From: Comamonadaceae bacterium
GTDB taxonomy: Bacteria; Pseudomonadota; Gammaproteobacteria; Burkholderiales; Burkholderiaceae_C
Reading direction: 5' to 3'
Assembly: GCA_947475685.1 (NCBI GenBank)
Contig: CANJNC010000021.1
Location: 1 to 46,832 of the forward strand
DNA: 46,832 nt
Below, in pieces: positions 19,023 to 28,157 of the stretch. The stretch's first letter is position 1, and each line of letters begins with the position of its first letter. The translations under genes and the position numbers were made by a program. A model generated the notes under the pieces. The model saw only the letters and a program-made list of their open reading frames with translations. It was not told the origin of the DNA and did no database searches.

Positions 19023-19997
19023 ATGAGATCCAGAAAAAAAATTGCTTTCAGTATATTTTTAATTGGTTGCCTTAATGGATTAGGTATTTCTCAAGAAAAT
19101 TTTCCAAATAAACCCATACGTGTAATTGTGCCCTTTGCTCCAGGGGCTTCAGACGCACAAATACGAGCAATTGGTCCTGTAATGTCACAACAATTAGGCC
19201 AACCCCTAATAATTGAGAACATGGCAGGCGGCGGAGGCGTTATTGCAGCTAATCATGTTAAAAATTCTGCGCCAAATGGATATACACTTTTTTTTACTGG
19301 AATGGCGGCTCTTACAATGATTCCAGCATTAAGAAAAGATGTTAACTACAAATTAAGTGACTTTACCCCGCTGGGAAACATTAGTACTGTGACTGGTGTA
19401 ATGATAATTCACCCAAGTACCAATTACAACAATATTACGGAGTTCGTAAAATACGCCAAAAACAATCCTGGTAAATTAAATTTTGGAAGCCCAGGAATAG
19501 GAACTGCGGGTCACACAATGGGTGTTGGACCACAAGTATACGGTGATTTTTTATTGACTCATATTCCATATAAAGGTGGAGCCGACGTTGTAGCTGCCGT
19601 TATTGCTGGAAATGTTGAGGTTGGATTTGCATTACCCAATATTGTTATTCCACATCTTCAAACAAACGCAATTAAAGCATTAGCAATAACTGCTGGAAAT
19701 CGCTCTGAATTTTTACCTGATGTTGCAACCTATAAAGAATTAGGTATCAATTACGTAGATGGCGAAAGTTACGGACTTGTTGGCCCCAAAGGGTTACCTA
19801 ATAACGTTGTTACTAAGATTTCATCAGCAATAGCTGAGGCGACCAAGGATGTAAATTTTTTATCCACTATGCGAAAAAGCTATACAAGTGTTCAATACTT
19901 AAATCCTGAGGATCATCTAAATTTACTCATTCAAAGAGAGGCTGCTTGGGAGCAATATCTTTCTAATCCAAAATTTGTACAATTGTTAAAACAATAA
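19023..19997 (+). CDS. Bug/TctC-family substrate-binding protein with possible lipobox
   Basis: 324-residue Bug receptor inside the thiolase/ligase operon. AGGAGA lies five bases before the ATG. The N-terminus MRSRKKIAFSIFLIGC contains LIGC at 13-16, which fits a lipoprotein box, so it may be anchored by Cys16; a Sec cut near GISQ is the alternative. The pocket motif is altered to VPFAPGASDAQ (PGA instead of PGG), keeping Asp44. NPGKLNFGSPGIGTAGHTM and HIPYKGGADV are present. It lies between the lactonase and the thiolase, so its ligand is probably fed to this pathway. Confidence 0.9.
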   Translation: MRSRKKIAFSIFLIGCLNGLGISQENFPNKPIRVIVPFAPGASDAQIRAIGPVMSQQLGQPLIIENMAGGGGVIAANHVKNSAPNGYTLFFTGMAALTMIPALRKDVNYKLSDFTPLGNISTVTGVMIIHPSTNYNNITEFVKYAKNNPGKLNFGSPGIGTAGHTMGVGPQVYGDFLLTHIPYKGGADVVAAVIAGNVEVGFALPNIVIPHLQTNAIKALAITAGNRSEFLPDVATYKELGINYVDGESYGLVGPKGLPNNVVTKISSAIAEATKDVNFLSTMRKSYTSVQYLNPEDHLNLLIQREAAWEQYLSNPKFVQLLKQ

Positions 19998-20005
19998 AGA
20001 CTGCT

Positions 20006-21133
20006 ATGCGATCTAATGCAGCAATTGTAGGTATTGGCAATACGTCATATGGAAACCTTCCAGAACACGACTCAAATTCACTTGCGGTTTGGGCGTTAAA
20101 GAATGCATTAAAAGATGCTGGTATTGATTCAAATAAAATTGATGGCCTAGTTATGCATAGAGTTGGTAATTATCAAAAAATATGCGAAATGACTGGAATT
20201 GATCCTGAATTCATTTCTGTCCAACCTTCAAATGGTCGAATGTGCGGTGTATCAATACAAATTGCAGCGCAAGCCATTATGACAAAACAAGCCAAAATAA
20301 TTGCATTAATTTATGGAAATGATGGGAGATCTGCTGGAGCGAAATATGGGGGTAATACTGATCGTTACGATACAGCAGCTGAACAATTATGGTTTCCTTA
20401 CGGCATGACATCACCTGGTGCAGTCAATGCCTTGATGTTTCAGCGACACAGTGAACTTTATGGTACAAGCTCTAAAGATCTCGGTGAGATTGCAGTTACT
20501 ATTCGTAATCATGCCAAATTTAATCCAGACGCGGTGATGAAAAAAGAGATCTCGCTTGAAGATCATCAAAGCTCTAAATACATTTGCGCACCGCTGAGAT
20601 TATTGGATTATTGCTTAATAAATGATGGTGGTATTGCAATGATTATGACATCTAATGATCGTGCAATTGACTATCCTAAACCTCCTGTCTTTATTCGAGG
20701 ATTTGCGCAAGCATCCAGTCTAGCTCAAGGTATTGTCTCAGAGGATTTCAATTGGGGCCCTATGAATAGAGTAGCTCAAAAAGTATATCCGATGGCAGAT
20801 GTGCAAAAGAGTGAATTAGATGGCCTTATGATTTATGATAATTTTACACCCTCTATTATTTTTGGATTAGAAGGCTTTGGTTTTTGTAATGTTGGTGAAG
20901 CCGGTGATTACGTAAAAGGAAATCGATTTAAACTTGATGGTCAATATCCGCTTAACACAAGTGGAGGACACCTCTCAGAAAGCTATATGCAAGGCTGGAA
21001 TTTGAACATAGAAGCAGTTCGACAAATTAGGGGTGAATGCGGACAAAGACAAATCAAGAATGCGCGTAATATTCAATACATTGCGCCAGGCCCAGTGACT
21101 ACATCAATCATCTATGGTAAGGAGCCTACATAA
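20006..21133 (+). CDS. thiolase-superfamily lipid-transfer-type protein (aldolase-like subunit)
   Basis: 375-residue SCP2/lipid-transfer-type thiolase fold. Family segments are AAIVGIGNTSYG at the N-terminus, KIIALIYGNDGRSAG (about 98), LLDYCLINDGGIAM (about 201) and LNTSGGHLSESYMQGW (about 313-328). In condensing thiolases the last motif contains a catalytic GHP; here it reads SYM, so the His is a Tyr. That is the state I associate with Ltp-type retro-aldolases. A Cys (RMCGVS, near 75) may sit at the nucleophile position. Its stop overlaps the next ATG (TAATG). It probably works with the DUF35 protein at 16127, either as a C-C cleaving aldolase or an unusual thiolase. Confidence 0.85.
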   Translation: MRSNAAIVGIGNTSYGNLPEHDSNSLAVWALKNALKDAGIDSNKIDGLVMHRVGNYQKICEMTGIDPEFISVQPSNGRMCGVSIQIAAQAIMTKQAKIIALIYGNDGRSAGAKYGGNTDRYDTAAEQLWFPYGMTSPGAVNALMFQRHSELYGTSSKDLGEIAVTIRNHAKFNPDAVMKKEISLEDHQSSKYICAPLRLLDYCLINDGGIAMIMTSNDRAIDYPKPPVFIRGFAQASSLAQGIVSEDFNWGPMNRVAQKVYPMADVQKSELDGLMIYDNFTPSIIFGLEGFGFCNVGEAGDYVKGNRFKLDGQYPLNTSGGHLSESYMQGWNLNIEAVRQIRGECGQRQIKNARNIQYIAPGPVTTSIIYGKEPT

Positions 21134-22224
21134 TGAATGAAAAAATGCTTGCCGTTCAAATTAATTCATTTGGTGGACCAGAGGTTTTAAAAATTGAATA
21201 TATTCCTATACCTAAAGTTGGACCCAAAGACATATTGCTTAAAATTTCAGCTTGCGGCATAGATCGAAAGGATTTATTAATTAGAAATGGCACTATACGC
21301 AAGAAGTCTGCCGGATATCGTTCATCTGCTTCACAAATAAGAAATGAAATTGAGTTTCCCCTTGTTTTAGGAGCTGAGATTGCCGGTGTAATTGCTGAGA
21401 TTGGTTCAGAAATTTCAGGATTTAAGGTTGGGGATCGAGTAGCTAGTCTACCAAGACGTGGTCATTGCGGGCAATGCCTATACTGTCACACTGGACGATC
21501 AGAATCCTGTACAAAATCATGGTTCATTGGTCAAGACTCAAACGGAGGTTATGCTGAATACACGCTGGTGGGAGCTGATAGCTTATGCCTGGTACCTGAG
21601 AAAGTAGATTTAATCCATGCAAGTTTAAGTGCTGCGTGTATAGGAACAATGATTAGAGCTATTAGAGACGTAGGGGCAGTTCAAATAGGTGAGTCAGTTC
21701 TCATTACTGGAGCCTCAGGTGGATTAGGTGCACATGGAATAGCGTTGGCGAAATTATCAGGTGCATTTGTAATAGCAATTGCCTCTTCAGAGTTAAAAGC
21801 TGACTTTCTTAGATCACTTGGCGCTGATGAAGTAATTGTTGCCAACCGTAGAGAAGACTGGAGTAGCAAAGTATTACATTTAACCAATGGGCGTGGTGTA
21901 GATGTCGGAATAGATATTGTAGGGGCATCCAATTTCAAGTTTGTTTTAAAAAGCATGGCTTTATATGGCCGTATTGCTTGCGTGGGCGAAATTGAGGGTG
22001 GAAGTGTCGATTTTATGCCAGCTATTATTTTATTAAAACGCTTGAAAGTACTAGGTTCGTATGCCCCTGGAATTGAGCATATGTCAAAGGCACTAGATTT
22101 ACTTGAAAAGAAAAATATACATCCAATAATTGACTCTATTCTTGAATTAAGTAAAGCCAGTGATGCACATTTAAGAATGGAGACTAAAAGCGACATAAAG
22201 GGAAGAATTGTCCTTTGTCCATAA
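21133..22224 (+). CDS. zinc-type alcohol dehydrogenase (MDR family)
   Basis: 363-residue medium-chain dehydrogenase that would oxidise an alcohol with NAD(P). The GroES-like domain comes first. Cys41 (ACGIDRKDL) and Cys169 (SAACIGT) are candidate catalytic-zinc ligands. The usual GHE motif is GAE at 80-82, so the His ligand is missing. The structural-zinc lobe is intact (Cys112, Cys115, Cys118, Cys126 in HCGQCLYCHTGRSESC). The Rossmann motif GASGGLGAHG is at 193-202. AAGGAG lies eight bases before the ATG, which overlaps the thiolase stop by one base. It may have altered zinc coordination or act as a quinone-reductase-like enzyme. Confidence 0.88.
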   Translation: MNEKMLAVQINSFGGPEVLKIEYIPIPKVGPKDILLKISACGIDRKDLLIRNGTIRKKSAGYRSSASQIRNEIEFPLVLGAEIAGVIAEIGSEISGFKVGDRVASLPRRGHCGQCLYCHTGRSESCTKSWFIGQDSNGGYAEYTLVGADSLCLVPEKVDLIHASLSAACIGTMIRAIRDVGAVQIGESVLITGASGGLGAHGIALAKLSGAFVIAIASSELKADFLRSLGADEVIVANRREDWSSKVLHLTNGRGVDVGIDIVGASNFKFVLKSMALYGRIACVGEIEGGSVDFMPAIILLKRLKVLGSYAPGIEHMSKALDLLEKKNIHPIIDSILELSKASDAHLRMETKSDIKGRIVLCP

Positions 22225-22252
22225 TGATTCTTTATGCCATTAGAAATACCGC

Positions 22253-23857
22253 ATGAAAACACAACAAACCATAACGGAAGAATTGATTCGAAATTTACCA
22301 TTAGAATTGCGAACTTTCCCTCAGCTATTTCAATTCAGCATAGATAAATATGCGGAGAAAGTATTTCTTTCATTTGAAGACAAACAATACACCTACAAAG
22401 ATTTTGGAGATAAAACACTTTCATTACTCGCTGGATTAAACAAACTTGGTATTGGAAAGGGAAGTATTGTTCCAATTATGATGTCAAATTCAGCTGAGTA
22501 CGTAATGATCTGGTTTGCTCTACATTTAAGTGGAGCGACAATGGCATTGGTAAATCCAGATTTAAAAGGACGGCTTCTTGAACAATTATTAACAGACTGT
22601 CAATGTGATTTGATCTTCGCTTGCGATCGCGCAATTCAAAATTTAAAAAATATAAATTTATCCGCGTTAACAAAATTAAAAAATATAATTATCTTAAATA
22701 ATATCGATACCCCAAAAGATTTAACTAAAAAGACCATAGAACTATCATTTTTATTTATCGATAAGATGCACGCTTTGATTCATCAAAGTAGTTTTCAAGA
22801 TATCCAATCTATCTTTTATACATCTGGATCGTCTGGTCCTTCTAAAGGTGTAATGATGCCTAATGCTCACTTTTTTGCTAATCCCTGTACCTTTATTAGG
22901 TTAAGTAATTTAAAAAATGATGATATTATTTTTAATGCCCTCCCCCTTTTTCATGGTGTAGGTTCGCGCCAAGGAGTACTACCCGCATTTATGGTAGGAG
23001 CTCAAATATCGCTTGCAGCTAAATTTAGCGCAACAAACTTCTGGAATTTTGTTTCGAAAAGTAATGCTACTATTGCTTTATTGACCCCATCAATGCCATC
23101 TGTACTTCTTGCGAAAGAACCTAACTCTAACGAGAAGAAACACAATCTCAGAGCGATTTATAACGTTCCACATGATCAGGAATTTGAGAAACGTTTCAAT
23201 GTAACCATGTTGGTGTCTTTTGCCATAACTGAAATTGGCGCAGTTATTTATACTCCTTTTGGAAAGAGAAGAATCGGATCAATGGGTCTGGCACATGAGG
23301 ACTGGGAATTAGCAATAGTGGACTCACATGATAACCTTCTACCAATTGGAAAAGAAGGTGAATTAGTTTGTCGACCAAAAAAACCATTCATTATGATGAC
23401 GGGATATTTAAATCAACCATATTCAACTACAAATGTATTTAGAAATTTATGGTACCACACCAGTGATTTTATGTACCAAGATAGCGACGGGTTCTTTTAT
23501 TTTACGGGAAGAGATAAAGATAGAATTAGAAGAAGAGGAGAAAATATTTCACCATTAGAAATTGAAAATGAAATCAGAACTCACCCCTCAATTGCCGATT
23601 GTATTGCCGTAGGTTTTCCAGCCAGTGATGGTGAAGATGAGATTAGAGTTTTTCTTTTAGTGAGAGATGGTGAGAAGCCTCCACCTTTAATGAATTTACA
23701 TGATTGGTTAAACTTAAAGTTACCTAAATCAATGACGCCACGCTATTATGAATTTATTGAGGAATTTCCAGTCACTAGTACTCAAAAAATTGATAGGAAA
23801 TTTCTTAAAGATTTGAAAATTTCAGCTGAAACCTTTGATACGAATAAGATAACTTAA
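22253..23857 (+). CDS. AMP-forming acyl-CoA synthetase, divergent paralogue
   Basis: 534-residue second ligase of the operon, paralogous to that at 16537. The ATP motif is FYTSGSSGPSKGV (188-200), then LPLFHGVGSRQG near 228, RIRRRGENISPLEIE near 430, and a C-terminal Lys in TSTQKIDRK near 509. Two positions differ from active relatives: WYHTSDF instead of WFHTGD, and TGRDKDRI instead of the usual DRxKDxI (Asp to Gly). It could have altered substrate use or weak activity. The gene is 28 bp after the ADH stop and ends seven bases before the convergent MFS gene. Locally it is extremely AT-rich. Confidence 0.9.
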   Translation: MKTQQTITEELIRNLPLELRTFPQLFQFSIDKYAEKVFLSFEDKQYTYKDFGDKTLSLLAGLNKLGIGKGSIVPIMMSNSAEYVMIWFALHLSGATMALVNPDLKGRLLEQLLTDCQCDLIFACDRAIQNLKNINLSALTKLKNIIILNNIDTPKDLTKKTIELSFLFIDKMHALIHQSSFQDIQSIFYTSGSSGPSKGVMMPNAHFFANPCTFIRLSNLKNDDIIFNALPLFHGVGSRQGVLPAFMVGAQISLAAKFSATNFWNFVSKSNATIALLTPSMPSVLLAKEPNSNEKKHNLRAIYNVPHDQEFEKRFNVTMLVSFAITEIGAVIYTPFGKRRIGSMGLAHEDWELAIVDSHDNLLPIGKEGELVCRPKKPFIMMTGYLNQPYSTTNVFRNLWYHTSDFMYQDSDGFFYFTGRDKDRIRRRGENISPLEIENEIRTHPSIADCIAVGFPASDGEDEIRVFLLVRDGEKPPPLMNLHDWLNLKLPKSMTPRYYEFIEEFPVTSTQKIDRKFLKDLKISAETFDTNKIT

Positions 23858-23864
23858 TTCAGTT

Positions 23865-25109
23865 TTAAGGATGTATAAATTCAGGGTGCTCTGGTTTTTT
23901 TGCAAATATAAATAGTAAAGAACCACACGCAGCAATTAGAGACAGGATGGTGAAGCCGGTTTTGTAATTTCCTGTCATATCGGCTAAAACACCAGCAATT
24001 AAAGGCCCAGCAATTTGACCTAGCGCAATGATAACTGCTGATAGCCCTAATATCATGCCGATAGAATTGCGTCCAAAATAGTCTGCGCGAATTGCTTGCA
24101 TGAATGGTCCACGTAGCCCCCATGCAACTCCATGAAAAATGGCGAATGCTGCGATTTCAATTGGATGAGTAGCATATGTAAGCATCAAAAGCCCTAAAGC
24201 ATGAAAAAGCATACATATAGCAGCAACTTTTCTCTTTTCGAATCGATCTCCAAAAGTAACGCCTAGTAATACTCCACCTAATTGAGCTACCGTCATGAGC
24301 AAAATAGCCAAGGAGGCTTGAGAAACGCTATAACCTAAACCCTCTTTGAGGTGCGTAATGGCATGAACATTTACAGAGGTAACTACCAGCAAGGCCAAAC
24401 CATGCCCTAGACCTAATAACCAAAATGCTCGAGTCCTTAATGCCTGTCTGGCCGTAAATTCATTTTGACTCGTGCCAGTCGCTTGGGCATTGCTACTTTC
24501 TTGAAGAGATGATTTAAGTTCTCCATCCACGGTTAGTCCCATGTCCTCTGGTCGATTTTTAATATACCTAGATAAAGGCATGCCCATCAAAAATGCAATA
24601 ATTCCTGAAGCGAAGGCCGTGTTCCGCCATCCGTAATGTTGAATAGACAGGGCAACAAGTGGGACCATCAGACCACCTAATCCAAGACCCAAGCTCATGA
24701 TGGACAGAGCACGAGCGCGGTAACGCTCAAACCACTGAATCAAACAAACAGAAAGCGGGAAATATCCTGCCATACTAGCTCCAATGGCCATCATTACAGA
24801 GCTAATATAAAAGCCAACCAAGGTATTAATCTGACTAAACAGCAAAAAACCTGAAGCAAAAAATAAAACGCCAGCACGAACCATATTTTGAGAACCAAAT
24901 CGATCTATGATCCACCCCAAAGCTGGTCCAATGATTGCCGCCTCTACTGATTGCATTGCCGCCGCGCCAGAAAGAGCGGTCTTGCTCCATCCCTCCTCCT
25001 GGGCGAGAGTGGCTACATAAGCACCGAATGCTTGGTTCAAGAGGGCCGCAAGCATAAATTGCAAGGTGCAAGCTGCGGCGGTAATACGCCAACCGTAGAA
25101 AATCTTCAA
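23865..25109 (-). CDS. MFS transporter (monocarboxylate-porter-like)
   Basis: 414-residue major facilitator with about twelve hydrophobic segments and a central hydrophilic loop near residues 185-215. FYGWRITAAACTLQF at the N-terminus, GWIIDRFGSQ after TM2 and SLGLGLGGLMVP resemble the oxalate/monocarboxylate (OFA/MCT-like) group. The best start is a TTG at 25109; I find no in-frame ATG nearby upstream and no clear ribosome site. It probably imports or exports an organic acid for the surrounding catabolic genes. It lies 243 bp downstream of the cyclase gene on the same strand. Confidence 0.88.
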   Translation of the reverse strand: MKIFYGWRITAAACTLQFMLAALLNQAFGAYVATLAQEEGWSKTALSGAAAMQSVEAAIIGPALGWIIDRFGSQNMVRAGVLFFASGFLLFSQINTLVGFYISSVMMAIGASMAGYFPLSVCLIQWFERYRARALSIMSLGLGLGGLMVPLVALSIQHYGWRNTAFASGIIAFLMGMPLSRYIKNRPEDMGLTVDGELKSSLQESSNAQATGTSQNEFTARQALRTRAFWLLGLGHGLALLVVTSVNVHAITHLKEGLGYSVSQASLAILLMTVAQLGGVLLGVTFGDRFEKRKVAAICMLFHALGLLMLTYATHPIEIAAFAIFHGVAWGLRGPFMQAIRADYFGRNSIGMILGLSAVIIALGQIAGPLIAGVLADMTGNYKTGFTILSLIAACGSLLFIFAKKPEHPEFIHP

Positions 25110-25352
25110 GTTTAATTGTCTGCTGTTGCGAAAGTTTGAATTGTCCGACTTTATATGAATAAAAACAGGCGGAATAATTTATTACAGGATATATTTATCC
25201 AATAGTTTTATAGTTTATACCCTATAGCCATTTTTTTACACCCTAATTGACAAATTTATTATTCTATTTGCCAAACATAAGTTTTGTATCACTGTTTAAG
25301 AAAAACCAATGAAAGTGAAAACACAATTAAAGATAAATAATAAATCCTAAAT

Positions 25353-26153
25353 TTAACTCAAACCAATAATAGCAACTGCTCGAGTCCAGCCAGCGGATGC
25401 GGCTTTGATTTTTACTGGGAAACAATTAACTATAAATCCACTTGATGGCAGGGCTTCTAAATTATGTAATTTTTCAAGATGGCAATACCCTATTTCTCTA
25501 CCAGCTTTATGTCCTTCCCAAATTAGCTTTTTATTTCCTGTCTCTTTAACTTTTTCAAATGTATACGAAAATGGAGCATCCCAACTCCATGCATCGGTGC
25601 CTGTAAGCTTGACACCTCTCTCTAATAAATAAAGAGTCGCCTCGCGACCCATTCCACAACCTGAGTTAACATAATCATCATATCCATACCGCATTCCAGC
25701 AGAGGTATTAACAAGGACAATATCATTTTGTTTTAATTCATAATTGATTCTTTTTAGTTCATCAATTACATCTTGAGCACTTACAACGTAGCCATTTTCA
25801 AAATGTCTAAAGTCCAGCTTAACTCCAGGTCTAAAACACCAATCTAAAGGAATTTCATCAATTGTAATTGCGCGTTCAGACTTACCACTTGCATGGTTCA
25901 TTGTTGGATGAAAGTGGTATGGTGCATCAAGGTGAGTTCCATTATGAGTCGTAAGTTGAATTTTTTCGACTGCCCATGCAGCTGCATCGGGTAAGTCCTC
26001 AGGTTTCAAATCAGGGAAAAAATTTTGAATTCGAGATACAGTTTCATCGTGTTTGAGATACTGAATTGTTGGTCTTGAAAACTCAGGATCACTCTTAATG
26101 TCATTTTCTAGGGGCATAGAGATATCGATAAATTGCAAAGATGAAAACTCCAT
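25353..26153 (-). CDS. cyclase-family (kynurenine-formamidase-like) metal hydrolase
   Basis: 266-residue cyclase-family protein, related to bacterial kynurenine formamidases, isatin hydrolases and polyketide cyclases. The metal-binding signature HNGTHLDAPYH is intact at 70-80 (His70, His74, Asp76, His80). TDAWSWDAPFSYTF near 188 and the C-terminal ASAGWTRAVAI are usual for the longer members of the family. No signal peptide. Its ATG overlaps the upstream Bug stop (TAATG), so the two are translationally coupled. The reaction is probably hydrolysis of an amide or lactone-type bond; substrate unknown. Confidence 0.87.
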   Translation of the reverse strand: MEFSSLQFIDISMPLENDIKSDPEFSRPTIQYLKHDETVSRIQNFFPDLKPEDLPDAAAWAVEKIQLTTHNGTHLDAPYHFHPTMNHASGKSERAITIDEIPLDWCFRPGVKLDFRHFENGYVVSAQDVIDELKRINYELKQNDIVLVNTSAGMRYGYDDYVNSGCGMGREATLYLLERGVKLTGTDAWSWDAPFSYTFEKVKETGNKKLIWEGHKAGREIGYCHLEKLHNLEALPSSGFIVNCFPVKIKAASAGWTRAVAIIGLS

Positions 26154-27100
26154 TAATTTTTCTCCAATTTCATTGTGTAAACAATTTCTGCATTTATTTT
26201 TGAAACTTCTTCTATTTTTTTAGTAAATTGATGTGAATTCAAAAAAGATGGCGTTTGCGCCAATGTATTCGCAGTTTTTATAAAATCCTCTTGGGTCACA
26301 ACTTTTGCGCAGATTTCCTCTAACTTAGTAATAACATTTAAAGGTGTAGAACTGTTTGCATAAATTCCATTTAAACCTGGCGTGACGCTGGCAACACCAA
26401 ATTGAGTAATTGTTGGGGCCTCTGGTGCTCCTGCTTGAGTTTGCCCAGATAAAACAGTCAGAACCCTTAAATTTCGACCGATGATTGATGACAAAGCTGG
26501 CACCCCAAAATCCACATCCCCGGCCATGAGTTGTGGCAATAATTGCCCGTCTCCACGGTAAGGAATTGCATTGAACTGAACGCCTAGAGTTTTTTCAATT
26601 ATTCCAACAGATAAATGAGGAACGCTACCCGTACCTGCATGTCCATAATTAATTTTTCCCGGGTTTTCTTTTGCAGTTTTTATGAGATCATTAAATGTTT
26701 TAATTTTCGATTCAGCTCGAACGGCAAGCGTAAAAATATTTTCAAATACTTGGCAAACTGGTTGAATCTTATTGACTTCAAAAGGCATTGATTTCGTCAA
26801 GAAAGGGGCGACTACCAAGGGCGAGGCTGGTGAAAAAATCAATGTATATCCATCAATAGGTCCATTTGCTAGCATGGTGAACCCAATTAATCCCCCTGCC
26901 CCGTCTTTATTGATAACTATCCATTGTGTGTTGGTAAGCTTACTAGCTTCTCTTGAAAAAGATCTAGCCATCGCATCCACCCCACCACCAGCCGCATAAG
27001 GTAAGATTAATTCAATTTTTTTATTTGGAAAATTATTTTGGCCAATTGCAGATGTAAATAAAGTGGATATGAAAATAAAGACAATATATATTTTCTGCAT
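26153..27100 (-). CDS. Bug/TctC-family substrate-binding protein (coupled to cyclase gene)
   Basis: 315-residue Bug receptor, a little shorter than the others here. The signal peptide ends SAIGQ near residue 21. The pocket motif is LPYAAGGGVDAMAR, with Asp in place. NPGKINYGHAGTGSVPHLSVGII and AIPYRGDGQLLPQL follow. AAAGG precedes the ATG. The stop overlaps the cyclase start by one base, and another Bug gene ends 45 bp upstream on the same strand. Two adjacent receptors suggest two ligands or a duplication, though they are clearly different in sequence. Confidence 0.9.
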   Translation of the reverse strand: MQKIYIVFIFISTLFTSAIGQNNFPNKKIELILPYAAGGGVDAMARSFSREASKLTNTQWIVINKDGAGGLIGFTMLANGPIDGYTLIFSPASPLVVAPFLTKSMPFEVNKIQPVCQVFENIFTLAVRAESKIKTFNDLIKTAKENPGKINYGHAGTGSVPHLSVGIIEKTLGVQFNAIPYRGDGQLLPQLMAGDVDFGVPALSSIIGRNLRVLTVLSGQTQAGAPEAPTITQFGVASVTPGLNGIYANSSTPLNVITKLEEICAKVVTQEDFIKTANTLAQTPSFLNSHQFTKKIEEVSKINAEIVYTMKLEKN

Positions 27101-27145
27101 TATGGAACCTTTGTTTTTCGTATTTATACGTATTTACGTCGACCA

Positions 27146-28141
27146 TTAATCTTCTGTTGTTCCCGATACTCTTACAGCCTCAGCCCATTTTTCAATTTCT
27201 TTGGCTAAAAAAATTGCAAATTCTTCTGGACGACTTGCAACCAATGGAGTTCCCAAGTCAGTCATTTTTTTCACGACATCTGGTAACTTCATCACTTCAA
27301 TCATGTCGTTTGCAATTTTATTGATAATGGGTTTTGGAGTGCCCTTTGGTGCGAAGAAACCTGACCATGGTTCGCCCGAAAATCCAGGAAATCCTTGTTC
27401 AGCAACGGTGGGTAACTCCTGAGCAGCTGCTGAACGGTTAATAGATGTCACAGCAAAAATCTTAACTTTGCCGGCTTTATAGGCAGATATGACACTTGTA
27501 ATTCCAGTGACACCAACACTCAGCTGATTGCCTAGTACATCGGCGACAATTGGAGAAGATCCTTTATAAGGAATGGATTGCATTTTGACATTCGCTTTGT
27601 GTAGGAGCAATTCCATTGTCAAATGCGATCCTGTTCCGGTACCATCGTGTCCAAATGGGACCGAGCCATTGTTTTTTCTAGCCAGAGCCAATAATTCTTG
27701 TAAATTATTAGCTGGATACGAAGGATGCGTAAAAATTACATTTGGATACATTGTTGCTTGAGTGATGGGCTCAAAATCCCGAATAGGATGATATGGCATT
27801 TTTTTATACAAGCTTACGTTGATCCCATGTGAACCCGTTACACCTAAAACCAAGGTGTAACCATCCGGAGGTGATTTAGCCACATAATCCGCGCCAATAT
27901 TACTTCCACCACCTGGTTTATTTTCAACCAAAACTGGTTGGCCCCATTTAAACTGCAATTTTTCAGCAACTATCCGAGCAGTGATATCGGTTGCACCACC
28001 AGGAGTAAATGGCACAATTATTTTTACAGCTTTAGACGGATAATTATCTACAGCTAAGCTTGTTTGACCAATTGAATTTTCAATATTGAAAGTAACAAAT
28101 AAAACAATAGTTTTTAATAAAAATTTAAAAAATGTAAGCAT
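27146..28141 (-). CDS. Bug/TctC-family substrate-binding protein (downstream of PrpD-like gene)
   Basis: 331-residue Bug receptor. I choose the ATG at 28141 (MLTFFKFLLKT), with GGGG upstream, over a longer start that would overlap the PrpD gene by 29 bases. The signal peptide is long, ending around SIGQ. Family segments are VPFTPGGATDITAR, LYKKMPYHPIRDFEPI, GHDGTGTGSHLTMELL and SIPYKGSSPIVADVL. It is transcribed with the MmgE/PrpD-like gene (16-bp gap) and the second Bug. The match to PrpD chemistry would fit a tricarboxylate or branched dicarboxylate ligand, but this is only a guess. Confidence 0.9.
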   Translation of the reverse strand: MLTFFKFLLKTIVLFVTFNIENSIGQTSLAVDNYPSKAVKIIVPFTPGGATDITARIVAEKLQFKWGQPVLVENKPGGGSNIGADYVAKSPPDGYTLVLGVTGSHGINVSLYKKMPYHPIRDFEPITQATMYPNVIFTHPSYPANNLQELLALARKNNGSVPFGHDGTGTGSHLTMELLLHKANVKMQSIPYKGSSPIVADVLGNQLSVGVTGITSVISAYKAGKVKIFAVTSINRSAAAQELPTVAEQGFPGFSGEPWSGFFAPKGTPKPIINKIANDMIEVMKLPDVVKKMTDLGTPLVASRPEEFAIFLAKEIEKWAEAVRVSGTTED

Positions 28142-28157
28142 CACGTTACCCCAAAAA

